A stretch of 64,000 nucleotides of DNA, taken from NCBI GenBank assembly GCA_026874595.1, contig CM049322.1, positions 54,761,886 through 54,825,885 on the forward strand, written 5' to 3'. The translations under genes and the position numbers were made by a program. Below, piece after piece: positions 1 through 13,394 of this stretch (position 1 is the stretch's first letter; every line of letters begins with the position of its first letter). Origin of the DNA: Sipunculus nudus. Taxonomy: Eukaryota; Annelida; Sipuncula; Golfingiida; Sipunculidae. Below the pieces are notes generated by a model. The model did no database searches and had not been told where the DNA came from. It saw only the letters and a list, made by a program, of their open reading frames with translations.

Positions 1-1990
1 TGATTCTATAAGATCTTCCATTTCTCTTTTGATTTCAGCTCAGTTAGATTAGTTATTTGCATACTGCAGAGAAGCACTTTTTTTCTAACGTTGCAATTTA
101 TTATTTTTATAATTTTTTTACTAAATCAAATGGTTTCTCGCATAATGTACTTTTTTAAACACATTAAAGCATGGTTAATCTCTTTATTTTCTTCTTGTGC
201 AGATTAAATGTTTGTTTTTATTAGATCATTATATTTTTAGTTCTTTAATAAAGAGCAATTCAGTTTCCAGTATTCTGGACCTCTATTATGAATAAACATA
301 TCCAGTCCAAGAGATATACTTAGATGGTGCAATGAGAAGGGGCAATGTGTGTGTTTTTAACATTCCCCAATTATCCAACTCACACTAAAAAATAATCTAA
401 CCGGCTACCTTCCGATACATGCTTATTACGGACCGTTGTAAACTTCACTAAGTCAGGGTAATGTTGTCTCCAGATATCAACCATTTCTGTTTCTTCCATA
501 TATTCAAGAACTGTTTTCCTAGCTTTACTGATATTATTCTGATTTTTGTTTAACTGATCTAAATGTATATCTAATGTGACATTCCAGTCACCCCCAATAA
601 TCCTGTGATCATTTGGAATATTATCAATTTCTAAAAATAACCTTTTATAAAATTCTGGTGAATCATCATTAGTCAATACACATTTAGTAATGTGATCTTA
701 TAATCGTTAAGTAAGCATTCTAAAATTACAAATCTTCCATCTTTATCTATAACTTGCTTTTAAATTTCACAAGAAATATTGATCTTAATTAATATTGCTG
801 AACCCCTTGCGTTTGTTGTACCATTGCGATATATGATTCTTTGTCCCCATTCTGCTCTCCATTTAGCTTCTGTTTCTTTACTACTGTGAGTTTTTGCATG
901 AAAACTATTCCAATATTTCTCTTTCTTTGTAACCAATAAAAAATCCCTCTTCACTTTGCAAAGATGCCTAAACCCCGTACATTAATTGAAATTATGTGCA
1001 ACGAAGCGTTATGAGTTCCATGTGGAGCACCTGACCGTCGATTTGGATGGGCGATATTATATGAAATTAGATTTCCCTTAAAGTTAAGCATAATTGACTC
1101 AAAAAATATAAAGTCAGAATTTACAAATCTTACACTATCCACAAAAATTGTTAAATCCACAAAATATAGAAAATAAGCCAGTGCCTGTCACCTCGGCTTG
1201 GGCGTCTCAGCTTCGCCCGGCAGCACTCCAACACCTCAATACTTTTTGCCGTTACTTATTACTCAATCCTCTGATCAACTCCGCTAGAGGTCGACATCGC
1301 CACGCAAACATGCGGAGCGGTAGCGCCCCTAGGCGGTGCTGTCACCTGTCGTGCATAAAACAAAACAGTCACAAGAATGAGTTCTCGATTAACGCATGCG
1401 CACTTCTCAAGCCACGTGCTTGGTACCAAATCTCTTTAAAGTGTTTAAAAATTGACATATCACGTAGCCAACTTATGTGAATACTGAATAGTTTCTGGGT
1501 TAGTTATTCACGTAATTTCTTTGTGGTTAGCGCGTATTAGTCCCGTATTACCACCAGTTCACCGTTTATGTAAAGTTGGCACCTCCAGAATTGACCTTAT
1601 TAGCAACATTGTACGCTGCCGTCATCTGCGGTTTCGCTTTTTGTTTGGTTTGAAAGTCCCGCATTGCCAGGTCTTCAGCTACTCTAATGGTAGAATTCTT
1701 AAACTGTTTCTTTCCGCTGACAAGAACTTCATTTCAAATGGCCTATTGTGGAACCGTACCAAAATATGTCGAGGTTTCGTTCTTCCCTTGCCCATTCTGT
1801 GCGCTATTTCAATTGTGTTCTTTACTTGTTCTTCGCTCATATGCCTAACTATTCTGTTCTGTACAATCATTTTTGAAACAGTATTTTTACAATGTTCAAC
1901 CAGTCCAATTTCACCGACACCAATAATGCACACATTCCACTTCCTAAGATAGCGTTCTTGTTTGTTACAGGCCTCCAACATATCCTGCTG
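1..1990 (-). mobile_element. L1-type LINE remnant (unit 1)
   Basis: A minus-strand, decayed non-LTR retrotransposon. The endonuclease half of ORF2 is readable in pieces: a start like other LINE endonucleases (SINVRGLG, near 960-990), then a fragment with GTTNARGSAILI (760-954), then IIGGDWNVTLD and SRLDYFLV (380-676). ORF1 follows upstream at 1679-1981 with an RRM-like core (RYLRKWNVCIIGVGEIGL, HRMGKGRTKPRHILVRF). Frameshifts separate the pieces, so it is inactive. The reverse transcriptase half of this copy lies left of the window. The 400 bp between ORF1 and ORF2 (about 1160-1560) hold a GC-richer stretch with no readable product. Confidence 0.85.
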
Positions 1991-2450
1991 TTTCTTTTTT
2001 TTAAATAATAACTCCTTTGACCGTATTCAGGTCGGGTAAAACCGTAAATAAATCTTTAAATGCACATTGATCAGCCATTTCAAAAGTGCAACAAAATTCG
2101 TTTTCATGCGAAATATACAACGAGGCTATAGTTAGAGCAAATAAAGAAAGAGGTCAAAATGATAATATGGTGTGCAAAATTACATGTTTCATCAGAATAT
2201 GTTTCGTACAGTTTCTCACTGGCTGCACTATCTTTTCTCATCTATATATAATAATAAATGACGCCCACATATTCCTCAGTAGATTTGAAAAAAGGCAAAA
2301 GCACATATATTCAGACGTGTATAACCTGTATAGGGTATTACTTTCTATATATGAAATCCGTTAAGGCTGCATTATATTTTCTCATACATTGTTTCCTCTC
2401 AGTATCTCTATTGTATATATTATTTATAATATACGTGCCAAGAAGAAGCA
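1991..2450. other. 3' flank of pseudogene copy 1
   Basis: AT-rich DNA between LINE ORF1 and the end of the NACHT-LRR exon. Small open frames occur on the plus strand but look like chance frames. Relative to unit 3 it lacks the 1.24-kb segment found at 23884-25126; the deletion point is near 1999. It also has about 26 bp (near 2255-2280) that unit 3 lacks. Confidence 0.6.
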
Positions 2451-5400
2451 TCACACCTTCAGCCTCAGGTCTGGTAAGGTCTGATTCAGCTGCGTTTTAA
2501 TATTTTTTTGTAACAGGCTCACTCATGTTGTTATACATGAGATCTAACTCGTAAAGTCGTGACAGTTGTTGTGTCATGTTGAGTATCTGCTCTAATTCAT
2601 CATCCAGGTGGTTTTCACTCACAATTAAGGTCCTGAGTGAGGGGCATGACTGGAGCTCGTCAGTCAGTTGAATGACGGACTGGGTGTCAGTAAGACCACA
2701 GCGTCTCATGCCGATTATGCTCAGGTGGAGGAGTGATGACAGCTGCCGAGACAACTGTACTACACTGTCACTACCAATGTTATTGTTGCTATGATTCAAT
2801 ACTTGCAGCTGAGACGTCATCGACAGTCGTGAGATACATTTGTTCCAGGCTTCATGTATCAGTATATATTGATTTGATGTATATGGTTTTATTTCATGCA
2901 TGTCATATACATCACAGTCACCAAGCAGCAACTGTCTGATCTCAGGCAGGTTGACGAGCCTCTCGCCTAGCTGCTCCACACCTGCTGCATCCAGTGACAA
3001 GACTCCCATCTCCAGAACCTGCAGCCCGGGGGTGTACTGTAGGCCGTCCACTACAGCTACACCTTCACCACGTTCACCATAGGTGCATTTACATACACGT
3101 AATTCACAGAGCAGGGGAAGACGCTGTAACTGACGGCTTAACGTCTCAAACACAACACAGTCAGCTGTGTTTTTATTTGTATAACTTACACCTCGCCGTT
3201 TATGGGTAACTTGTGTTCCTTTGAGATCAAGCACAATGAGATTTGGTGTGTGGTGTAGGTTTGCCACAACACCTCCCACGGCATTATGTTTCTTACAATA
3301 AGGTACCCATAATTCTTTGAGCTCTGTAAATCTCCTCAATTGATTTCCTAGCTCTGTAAATTCAACCGACGTTACTTCGTTTCTGATAAGATCGAGTGAA
3401 CGTAATCTTGCCGTGTAATGTCGGAGTCCCCTTATTACTGGTCTCACAGCATCCACGACATCACACCTACACAGACGCAGTTCACGGAGTTCACTGAGAT
3501 GCTGTAGCTGATTAACAAAAACCTGGTACCCAGTCTCATCAACACTGTTGCTCATGTCATTTAATTCCTTAAAAACAGCTTGTTTTGCATACTTTGCCTT
3601 TAACCCAGATATATCAAGAATATTAAGTTCCGGCACTAAATGTATTTTATCTACAACGTGACGTACTGCATTCGTCTGATCAGACACACACAGTCGAAAT
3701 ACTCTAAGATTGGCAAGGTGTTTCAGCTGGTCACCAAGTATTGCAAACACCTCCGAGTCGGCCCTGTTACCAGAGAGATCTAGAGCTTGTAGTTGTGTTA
3801 CGTGTTGTAGAGATCTCACAACCGGGATCAGCCCTCGTGGTTCATCACATTCACACAGACGGAGCTCACGGAGCTTGGTGAGGCTCCTCATCCTGTCACC
3901 AAGCACCTGATACACATCTGACGTCACTTTATTACCAGTTGTCCTGCCCCTCACGTCTAGTGCCTCATACGGCTCAGGGTTAGAAATGTTTCCCGATATA
4001 TCTAAAATTTCTATTCCAAATGTGTGCCTGAGAGCGGTTATGAAAGACTCAGTAGCATTTTCGGTGTCACATTTGCATAAGTGAAGGGTTGTTAGATTTA
4101 AAAACCCCATTACTTGGTCCGCAATTTGTCTGCAAACCTCCGGGGATACCAAGAGACGGCTCAGGTCCAAGACAGTGAGGTCACATGGTTTGTGTATAAC
4201 ATCAGTATGCTGGCCACTCAGTATATCAAAAATGTCTCTGTATTTATTAAAATATGTTGATTTAGAAGTCAGAGCGGTGATACAGTTTGTCTGACACCAT
4301 TCCAGGAGGTACTCTTTTCCAAAGAATGGACAATTAACTATTATTTGATTTACTTTTAAGTCCTGACGTCCTGCAGTTTCATTCAGTTTTCTCTGAATGG
4401 TTATATTCCAATCAGAACCACGTACCACGACATGTCCATCTTTGGATATTTTGCTGAACCATACTTTAATATCTCTCGGGATGTCATCAAAATCATACAC
4501 ACTCAATGTTTCTATTTTAACAGCTTGGTGTTGCTTTCTTTCTATTTCCATTTCAAGGTTGTATAAAAATCCAGTGTTTTGTTTATATATCGTGACTGCT
4601 TTCAGCTTCGTATTCTGCAAGTATTGAAGGTACCGCAGTTGTTCCACAGACGGCGCCCATATTCTGATCGTTTCAACTTGAGAACTGTCCATTGAAAAAA
4701 ACGCTGAAGCACTTCAGAGGTATACAGATTATTGAATTCAATTTCTATTGTTTTTGGTAGAACAAAAGTTTCTGTGTTTATGTCAGATAAAAAGCCAGTT
4801 GAACGGCAGTATGTGTTTTGTCTCCTTCAGACCCTTCAATGATATCATGGATTATGCTTGTAATAATTTCTTTTCCTAATCCTTTGAGAAAAGTCAAGAT
4901 CATCGTGGATTCCTTGAGTGCGTTTGGTGAATTGACAAAATAAAAGAATAGCTCTTGCCTAATTTTTGGATCACAGTTGACGATGAAATAAGCAGTCAGA
5001 AATTCCTGCAATGTTTTATGCTTTAAATATATTTTTTTTCTTGTATGTTTTCTTTCTTTATCATTCAGTCTACCACTGGCATTCAGTAAACCTAACGTCA
5101 CTCAAGTCATTCAGAACAGATGTTGGAAAGCTTAGTTCTAATGTATCTCCCTTTAAACCATCAACAGCGACCTTTCCGATTTCCATAATAAACTGGTGAA
5201 ATATGTCAATTATTTTACCTTGGTCAGAACGATTGTCTTGAGAAACAAATTTTATTTCATATCTTCTGCACACATACTTTACAAAATCAAAATAAAATTC
5301 GGTGACAGAATTCGCGATCCTCTTTTGATCCCGCAAAAGAACACACATGAGTAACAGGACATCCGGGTAACAGCTAAATTCTTTTCTGTCCTTATTTTCG

Positions 5401-5956
5401 GCAATCTCAGTTCTTAGATTTTCACCATCATCTGAATTGTGGAAAAATCGGTCCGTGTTAGTTTTCACCCTTTTGTCAGAAAAACCTTTCAGAATGACAT
5501 GGGTCTTTGGGAATTCCTTTGGTGATTTAAAATGTAGTGATGGACGATTGCGTGAGGTAATGACCAGGTTGGTTTCCTTCAGATGATTTCTTTTAATAAT
5601 GTTTGTAATATCCATGGCTGTGTCTTCTCTGTACTCATCAAGACCCTCAAACAAAAAAAGAATATGTCGCTGATTGCTTTAATTATATTTACCATGCTCT
5701 CTTGGTTTCTTATATCTATATTTTGATGAAATGCTTCAGTTAGAGTTTCGTTTTGTCTGACATCCCTTAAGAAGATGGGGAGTACCAGCTGAAATTTCCC
5801 CAGATGTCTCTTAATATGTCTTGGTGTAAGAAAGGTTCTTCTCCACCAGCTGGCCAGAGTATACATCGCCCAGTCCACTAACAGACGTTTTGCTAATGTC
5901 GTTTTCCCTGTCCCAGCGGCTCCTTCTAGATAAACACTATGCTCCAATGTACTCTC
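2451..5956 (-). pseudogene. NACHT-LRR exon, dead copy 1
   Basis: Counterpart of the intact exon 25555-29079. Frame breaks relative to that copy, in transcript order: one base lost near 5680 (inside the Walker B stretch, so LFEGLDEY falls out of frame), 11 bases lost near 5095, one lost near 4793, one lost near 4700, and one T gained in the run at 2502-2508. A further six-base loss near 4818 keeps frame. Open pieces remain: the Walker A piece GAAGTGKTT (5579-5947), a middle piece (5070-5654), 4778-5101, and a long LRR piece of 731 codons (2497-4692). No Walker A to LRR protein can be made. Copy 2 carries the same lesions. Confidence 0.9.
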
Positions 5957-7095
5957 CTAGAAAAAATAAAATTTATAATTTTTGAAAATTTATATTCATC
6001 CATTAAGACCAATTCATTAAAAGAATACATTTAAATAGTGAGAAAGTCCCTTGATTTTATATTAAAATATCTAGAAAATCATATTGAGACAAACTTTTGT
6101 GTATTTTGCTAATTGATCACTTTGTCAGCTATAGCCGGTTGAAAATCTAGCTTTATGAATGTATTTATTTTTAAACAGGAGTTTCTATGGTAACAAACTA
6201 TTTGTATTCGTCATTCGGAGAAAAGCAGTCATCTGTTCAAAATGATTATTTCAATTCTCCAAACCAGTTCAATGCGTCTGTTCTACACTGTTTGACACTC
6301 AGAGCGGTCAGATGTTGAGAGTGCTCATAATCATATTTGTCTATAACCAGGAGAATTATAATTAAATAATTTTATATTTCTAAGAATTTCCCGCCCAGGA
6401 CGCTCTTTATTTAACCGTTCTACGATTAGCTTTGCGACCCAACAGACTTACTTGCGAGGCTGATGTAAGGTATGCTAACGATAGCTTTTGTGGATGTCAG
6501 TCAGCCCAAACTCATACGCCCAAATATAAGTTATATAATAAATAACATTTTTGAACATATCTGTGTAGAATCGTAAGTGCTCTTCTTCGTCCCCGAGCGT
6601 GGTGCTTTTTTTTGGCGAAGACCAGATCCGTGTACAGCTCATCAAGCTCGACTCTCATGATATCATCATCCCATTCCCACAACTCTATTTCACTGTATTC
6701 TCTTAATATAGTATTAGCGACTCTACGCTGCAGGTCTTTTGTAATAATGCCAACATTGCCTTAGGATAAAAAAGAACTTGCATTAGCTGATTTACCCAAT
6801 GTAGGGATTATTTTTAAACAATAGCTTCCAGAAAGAAATTTTATTTATGGGAAATGTTCGATTATTTATAGTCTCCCTATGCCATAGACTTTGGATTTAA
6901 CTCTTCTTTTTCTCAAGCTTTAATTACACATCCTCTGTTAAATGGGTTAATGATTTCAAGCTACATTCTGATACGTTTATTCGTGAGCTTAATAGTTAAA
7001 AAGTACACACGCTAATCTTTCAGATACAATCAAAACTATATGACTTCGCATTTGTAAACAAATACATAAAGCGCCTCTGTGGCACACATTCCTTC

Positions 7096-7366
7096 TGTGA
7101 CAGACGCATTTCCTCAACCACTCACACCCCCCACCCTCTCCTTCTTACACATCCATTACCATCTCCCTACATACACACGCTCTCTGACACACCCTTTCCC
7201 TCACACGAACCCTCTCACCAGGCACCAACACCCTCACACTCCCACAACCAGTCACTCCGAACACACTCTCACACTCCCACAACCTCTCAGTCACCCGTCA
7301 CCTCTCACTCACACCCTTTCACTCGCACCCCCTCTCAAACATACACCCTCTAACACACACCCTCTT
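7096..7366. repeat. CT/CA-rich low-complexity block (unit 1)
   Basis: About 270 bp of imperfect short repeats of ctctcacac / accctctcac type, almost free of G on the plus strand. On the transcribed (minus) strand this is a GT/GA-rich run with several G clusters. It lies in the intron between the two linker exons and recurs in units 2 and 3. Confidence 0.8.
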
Positions 7367-7759
7367 CAAAAGAATTGGAATTATATAGTTTTGTATAGTC
7401 AGCACGCACATACATATAATGGCTTTTCTTATGTATTTAAAGGAATATAGTTCTTTTCAAAACCAACAATTATTAAAGTGTATAAAAAAAATAAAACATT
7501 TATCATGAATAAGTGTCTTTCCATCAAAATGAAAAACCACCTCTGATAAATTGTAGAAAGTTGACTTAGGAAAAAATCACATTGTGCCAGACCAAGACCG
7601 AATAATAGTCCTCATATTATATAAGAGACTATTCAGAATGGCTAACCTCACAACACAAGGCATCAGACCTCGCAATATAATGGAGCCAGTGTATTTGAGA
7701 CAATGCCTGCAAAGCTGCTAACAATTGCCCAGTGCAAAAAATAGCTCCAAATATTAAAT

Positions 7760-8130
7760 ATGCTAAATGACCTTGAATATGAAAGTCAAGGTCACTGGTT
7801 TTCGAGCACATCACAGAACATGGTCAAGTCAATGTGTGTAGCAATTTTGAAGAAAAAATATGCAAGGCTTAAGAAGTTAGCTAAATCACCAAAAATTACA
7901 TACAAAAAGGCTATATAAATTTAAAAAAAATCTAATTCAAGGTCGACCAACAGTTGATGCGTTCGAGCAAGTCATAAGGCGATACATTTAACAATGTAAT
8001 AAGCAAATCAAATGAAAACTCTTGCCACTATCGCGCTAACGGGCGGGTAGGGTGATTTTTTTCCAGTATGAGCTGATCCATAAAAGCAAAGGTCAAGGTC
8101 AGACAATGAAGAAAAAAAAAAAAACGGTTG
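7760..8130. repeat. Intronic dispersed-repeat-like sequence (unit 1)
   Basis: Contains opposed copies of a tgaccttga / tcaaggtca word (7771-7794) and aaaggtcaaggtcag near 8089, ending in an A tract at 8110-8122 whose length differs among the three units (12, 10, about 13). This resembles an interspersed element with an A-rich end. No coding frame is convincing, and the family was not identified. Confidence 0.35.
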
Positions 8131-9724
8131 TCTATCTAAAGCAAGATTGCGAGATACAAGCCTCTAGGAAAAGCGGACGCGGACACGGAGCCGGTAACAA
8201 AAAAACCTATGGGGCGCTTAATTCAATCCGTTTTGAACATTGATGTACAATTTAAAAATAGGCCCTTGTCATATCAGGATGTGGAATTTCATTAAATAAA
8301 TTGAATACGTCCATGAATTATACATTGCTTTCCTCGCTCGATCGGTTACATACGAAGACTCCATACATAAAGTGTTAACAGTGTTGAATATAAGTAAAAA
8401 TCGTAATTCAAATCAGTGGAAACTGAAACATAGAGATAATAAAAGAGTCAGAGGGCACTCGTAATCTAGGCAACATACCTTTCTCTGTCAATTGAATCCT
8501 GACAGAATGAGCCATATCTGTTTCTAGATGTTCCATATGTCTTCCTCTTCTGTTGTAAAACTAGTTTTTTTTATATGTAATTAAACATAAACGGTTTGCA
8601 AAAACGCTATAGACATTTGCTACATAAAGCCCCTGGCTAGGAATCGACACTATTATTTATTACTGTATATTTCAGTGTTTCTTTCTCTTTATTTAATTAA
8701 AAGTTAAGGTTTAACTTTCACTTAAAAGAATAGCAAAAGTAATTTTTAAGTCTTGTTTTATAGCTTCTTTTTCGGCTGCAGATTTTAGTCAATCAATTTT
8801 ATGAATATTATGAGGGACTGAATATCATTTTCTACTCACGACTAATGGCTCTTTCCTACAACACATCATGCCAACTCGTTTTGTAACGCAGATTCCGATA
8901 ATGCCAGCAAGAAGTATTGTAAATCCACAAGACACAGCAATTAGAATAACTGCTATCGTCCACCCTCCTTATGAAAATATTTTCGTTCCAAGTTATTATA
9001 AGTTCGAAATAATAGATCATGTAATAAATAGAAAAGTGTTGTTAATAAACCAACGCTGAAAATATATTTTTTACCTGAACCATCATGGTAAATTGATGTC
9101 AGATTACTTTTTGTAGTCAGGTTGACTCTTATGGCATCACATATATAAGGCATTTTCTTTTGACAATCACTTGGCATGGAATTCCATGATGATGATTGCA
9201 CCGAAATAGAACCACATACGCCTGAATTCGGATGTTGACGTGGATCCCAGTAATCGTATATAATATCCTCTGAAATTTTAATAGAGTTACCTTTAAATTC
9301 CCACCCGTTAACTATCCATGCAAAATTCGATAGTAATATCGCAAAACGGGCATGTAGGTATGTTTATTAAAAAGGCCTGTACTGCTCTACTGCTTTGTAC
9401 TGAATGTTAACAGGAGAAATGTTGGAAATTAAACCATAATAACCTGGTGACCTCTCGTTGTCAACCCATTCCTCTCTTCTCAGACCAACCCAAAACCGAT
9501 GACAAGTCCACTCTTTCTTCGCCAGCACTTCCATTACGTCTCGATCTCTCACCAAAGCAAGTGTCTGGTTCCATTTTTGGCAGCGAGCCCTCGCCTCGTG
9601 CCATGTTCGTTGCTCACAATAATGCGCATAGCATATACCATTGTGACCAACACCAATGAGGGACAATATATCACGGGAACAATGGGAATCTGCAAACAAA
9701 CATATCTGTGACATTGGTCGAGTT

Positions 9725-12700
9725 GAAGGCCGCCTTTTTCGTATGATGCGATTAGGGAGGTCAGTTTTATTTTATCTGGTTTATAAGACCATATAGATTT
9801 ATACATTTTTTTCTAATTTTCTTATAGAGTGTGTTGTAGGGGATGGTTAGACTGATAATAGGTATATAATCTGGGCGTGCGCATGACAAATTTCCAATTG
9901 TTATTTTACCAACCAGTGTCATATATCGGAATGACCAGGTATGTATGCTTTTTTATTATATCCAATTTTGAAATGTATTGCCAGTTATTTATTTGTATAG
10001 TGAAGGTCGAAATAGGATGCTTAAGATAATTATTGGACCTTCAGATCATTGAAGGCCTTGTTTAGTTTAATATGTTTTTACAAATATTGTATTTGTTTGT
10101 GTTTTAATTGAAGGCATGACTGCAGTTTCATTTAGGTTCGTTTTAAGACAAGATATTCTCTCGTGATTTTTACACATTCTAAGATACTCTCCTAATCTGA
10201 AAACAATAGGACAGTATTATCTGCATACTGCAATATTTTATAATGGAATTTATCTATCTTAATCCCTTTTGATATATTTTCTTCTCTTAATCTCCTTGCC
10301 AATATTTCTGCAGAGATAACAAAAAGATAAGCGATCAGGGGACAACCCTGTCTCACACCTATTAGACCCTGAAAAAAAATGTGAACGTCATCCGTTATTA
10401 AAGATACGTTTCCCTCCTTGATACATGATTATTTATGTTTGATTTTTGAAAATCATGGGTGATTTATGTTTTTAGTAATAAACCAATAACACCTTGTCCT
10501 TGTGATATACTTAAATTCCCTTATTTTAGACTATATGTTATACAGGATGTGAGTGGTTGTTTTATTTCATGCCAAAATTTTATACAAAATTCCGCCGGAA
10601 TAATATCTAAGCCTGGTGCCTTTTTATTAGAAAATGATTTTCAAAAAGTTTTCAAAAATTTCATTTTCATTTATATTTGTATCACAAAAATTCTCTACTG
10701 TTCTGAAAGTTTTTCAATTCTTTTAAGGTTGTACTAATTTTGAGGTATACAATTTTTCTTAATAAGTCTTCTCTGCAGCTTAATTCTGCTCGGCATCACT
10801 GATAATTTTTCCATCATTTAACATTCATTTGTTTATCACTTTTCTATTATAGTTTCGTTTGTCAAGGTTGAGAAAATTCTTAGATCGTTTTTCTCCTTCT
10901 TCATACTATCTACATATATTTCTGAAAATGGCTACTTTTGTTCCTGATTCTATAAGATCTTCCATTTCTCTTTTGATTTCAGCTCAGTTAGTTTAGTTAT
11001 TTGCATACTGCAGAGAAGCACTTTTTTTCTAACGTTGCAATTTATTATTTTTATAATTTTTTTACTAAATCAAATGGTTTCTCGCATAATGTACTTTTTT
11101 AAACACATTAAAGCATGGTTAATCTCTTTATTTTCTTCTTGTGCAGATTAAATGTTTGTTTTTATTAGATCATTATATTTTTAGTTCTTTAATAAAGAGC
11201 AATTCAGTTTCCAGTATTCTGGACCTCTATTATGAATAAACATATCCAGTCCAAGAGATATACTTAGATGGTGCAATGAGAAGGGGCAATGTGTGTGTTT
11301 TTAACATTCCCCAATTATCCAACTCACACTAAAAAATAATCTAACCGGCTACCTTCCGATACATGCTTATTACGGACCGTTGTAAACTTCACTAAGTCAG
11401 GGTAATGTTGTCTCCAGATATCAACCATTTCTGTTTCTTCCATATATTCAAGAACTGTTTTCCTAGCTTTACTGATATTATTCTGATTTTTGTTTAACTG
11501 ATCTAAATTTATATCTAATGTGACATTCCAGTCACCCCCAATAATCCTGTGATCATTTGGAATATTATCAATTTCTAAAAATAACCTTTTATAAAATTCT
11601 GGTGAATCATCATTAGTCAATACACATTTAGTAATGTGATCTTATAATCGTTAAGTAAGCATTCTAAAATTACAAATCTTCCATCTTTATCTATAACTTG
11701 CTTTTAAATTTCACAAGAAATATTGATCTTAATTAATATTGCTGAACCCCTTGCGTTTGTTGTACCATTGCGATATATGATTCTTTGTCCCCATTCTGCT
11801 CTCCATTTAGCTTCTGTTTCTTTACTACTGTGAGTTTTTGCATGAAAACTATTCCAATATTTCTCTTTCTTTGTAACCAATAAAAAATCCCTCTTCACTT
11901 TGCAAAGATGCCTAAACCCCGTACATTAATTGAAATTATGTGCAACGAAGCGTTATGAGTTCCATGTGGAGCACCTGACCGTCGATTTGGATGGGCGATA
12001 TTATATGAAATTAGATTTCCCTTAAAGTTAAGCATTATTGACTCAAAAAATATAAAGTCAGAATTTACAAATCTTACACTACCCACAAAAATTGTTAAAT
12101 CCACAAAATATAGAAAATAAGCCAGTGCCTGTCACCTCGGCTTGGGCGTCTCAGCTTCGCCCGGCAGCACTCCAACACCTCAATACTTTTTGCCGTTACT
12201 TATTACTCAATCCTCTGATCAACTCCGCTAGAGGTCGACATCGCCACGCAAACATGCGGAGCGGTAGCGCCCCTAGGCGGTGCTGTCACCTGTCGTGCAT
12301 AAAACAAAACAGTCACAAGAATGAGTTCTCGATTAACGCATGCGCACTTCTCAAGCCACGTGCTTGGTACCAAATCTCTTTAAAGTGTTTAAAAATTGAC
12401 ATATCACGTAGCCAACTTATGTGAATACTGAATAGTTTCTGGGTTAGTTATTCACGTAATTTCTTTGTGGTAAGCGCGTATTAGTCCCGTATTACCACCA
12501 GTTCACCGTTTATGTAAAGTTGGCACCTCCAGAATTGACCTTATTAGCAACATTGTACGCTGCCGTCATCTGCGGTTTCGCTTTTTGTTTGGTTTGAAAG
12601 TCCCGCATTGCCAGGTCTTCAGCTACTCTAATGGTAGAATTCTTAAACTGTTTCTTTCCGCTGACAAGAACTTCATTTCAAATGGCCTATTGTGGAACCG

Positions 12701-12935
12701 TACCAAAATATGTCGAGGTTTCGTTCTTCCCTTGCCCATTCTGTGCGCTATTTCAATTGTGTTCTTTACTTGTTCTTCGCTCATATGCCTAACTATTCTG
12801 TTCTGTACAATCATTTTTGAAACAGTATTTTTACAATGTTCAACCAGTCCAATTTCACCGACACCAATAATGCACACATTCCACTTCCTAAGATAGCGTT
12901 CTTGTTTGTTACAGGCCTCCAACATATCCTGCTGT
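9725..12935 (-). mobile_element. L1-type LINE remnant at unit 1/2 junction
   Basis: Minus-strand LINE cut at its 3' side by the junction. Reading from the 5' side: ORF1 RRM-like core (12623-12925), endonuclease pieces (12104 down to 11324, with IIGGDWNVTLD), reverse transcriptase (NKKAPGLDIIPAEF near 10590-10630; GVRQGCPLIAYLF near 10345; active-site box YADN at 10216-10227), then KPDKIKLTSLIASYEKGGL, which runs into the junction at 9725. The ORF2 end and 3' tail are missing. Frameshifts and the YADD to YADN change mark it as dead. Confidence 0.88.
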
Positions 12936-13394
12936 TTCTTTTTTTTAAATAATAACTCCTTTGACCGTATTCAGGTCGGGTAAAACCGTAAATAAATCTT
13001 TAAATGCACATTGATCAGCCATTTCAAAAGTGCAACAAAATTAGTTTTCATGCGAAATATACAACGAGGCTATAGTTAGAGCAAATAAAGAAAGAGGTCA
13101 AAATGATAATATGGTGTGCAAAATTACATGTTTCATCAGAATATGTTTCGTACAGTTTCTCACTGGCTGCACTATCTTTTCTCATCTATATATAATAATA
13201 AATGACGCCCACATATTCCTCAGTAGATTTAAAAAAAGGCAAAAGCACATATATTCAGACGTGTATAACCTGTATAGGGTATTACTTTCTATATATGAAA
13301 TCCGTTAAGGCTGCATTATATTTTCTCATACATTGTTTCCTCTCAGTATCTCTATTGTATATATTATTTATAATATACGTGCCAAGAAGAAGCA

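Larger units (their letters stand above)
6547..9689 (-). pseudogene. Lectin-TM-linker part of dead copy 1
   Basis: Five exon counterparts on the minus strand: lectin exons 9444-9689 and 9075-9269, transmembrane exon 8840-8967, linker exon one 8479-8560, linker exon two 6547-6759. The lectin and transmembrane exons are still open and keep GT-AG borders. Linker exon two is two bases shorter than in unit 3 (8 T instead of 10 at 6606-6613), which breaks the frame before NACHT, and its donor context is AAT-GTTATT instead of AAG-GTTATT. Upstream, the duplication junction lies only 35 bp from the first lectin exon, so no signal peptide or first lectin domain can be attached. The intron 6760-8478 holds a CT/CA-rich block. 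Confidence 0.85.
1..9724. repeat. Tandem array unit 1 (left part outside window)
   Basis: Position 1 matches position 10945, and the match runs without net length change to about 8100 (period 10944; 10941 after an A-tract length difference near 8111). The unit ends at 9724, where the sequence leaves the lectin intron and enters LINE sequence at 9725. It holds LINE ORF1 and endonuclease remnants, a dead NACHT-LRR exon, linker exons, a transmembrane exon and a lectin domain, all on the minus strand. About 1.2 kb of this unit should lie left of the window. Units 1 and 2 differ only by scattered substitutions, for example near 4249 and 3902. Confidence 0.95.

Noticed and set aside
1148-1952. Plus-strand open frames over LINE ORF1 and the ORF1/ORF2 spacer, repeated in each unit
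   Set aside because: They oppose recognisable LINE proteins on the minus strand and have no motif of their own.
2733-4627. Plus-strand open frames over the NACHT-LRR exon (also in units 2 and 3)
   Set aside because: Antisense shadows of the minus-strand LRR coding sequence.
7079-7450. 123-codon Pro/His/Thr-rich open frame, present in all three units
   Set aside because: Translation of the CT/CA low-complexity block; the composition is that of the repeat.
9447-9711. Plus-strand frames opposite the lectin exon
   Set aside because: Antisense shadows of a clear C-type-lectin-like exon.
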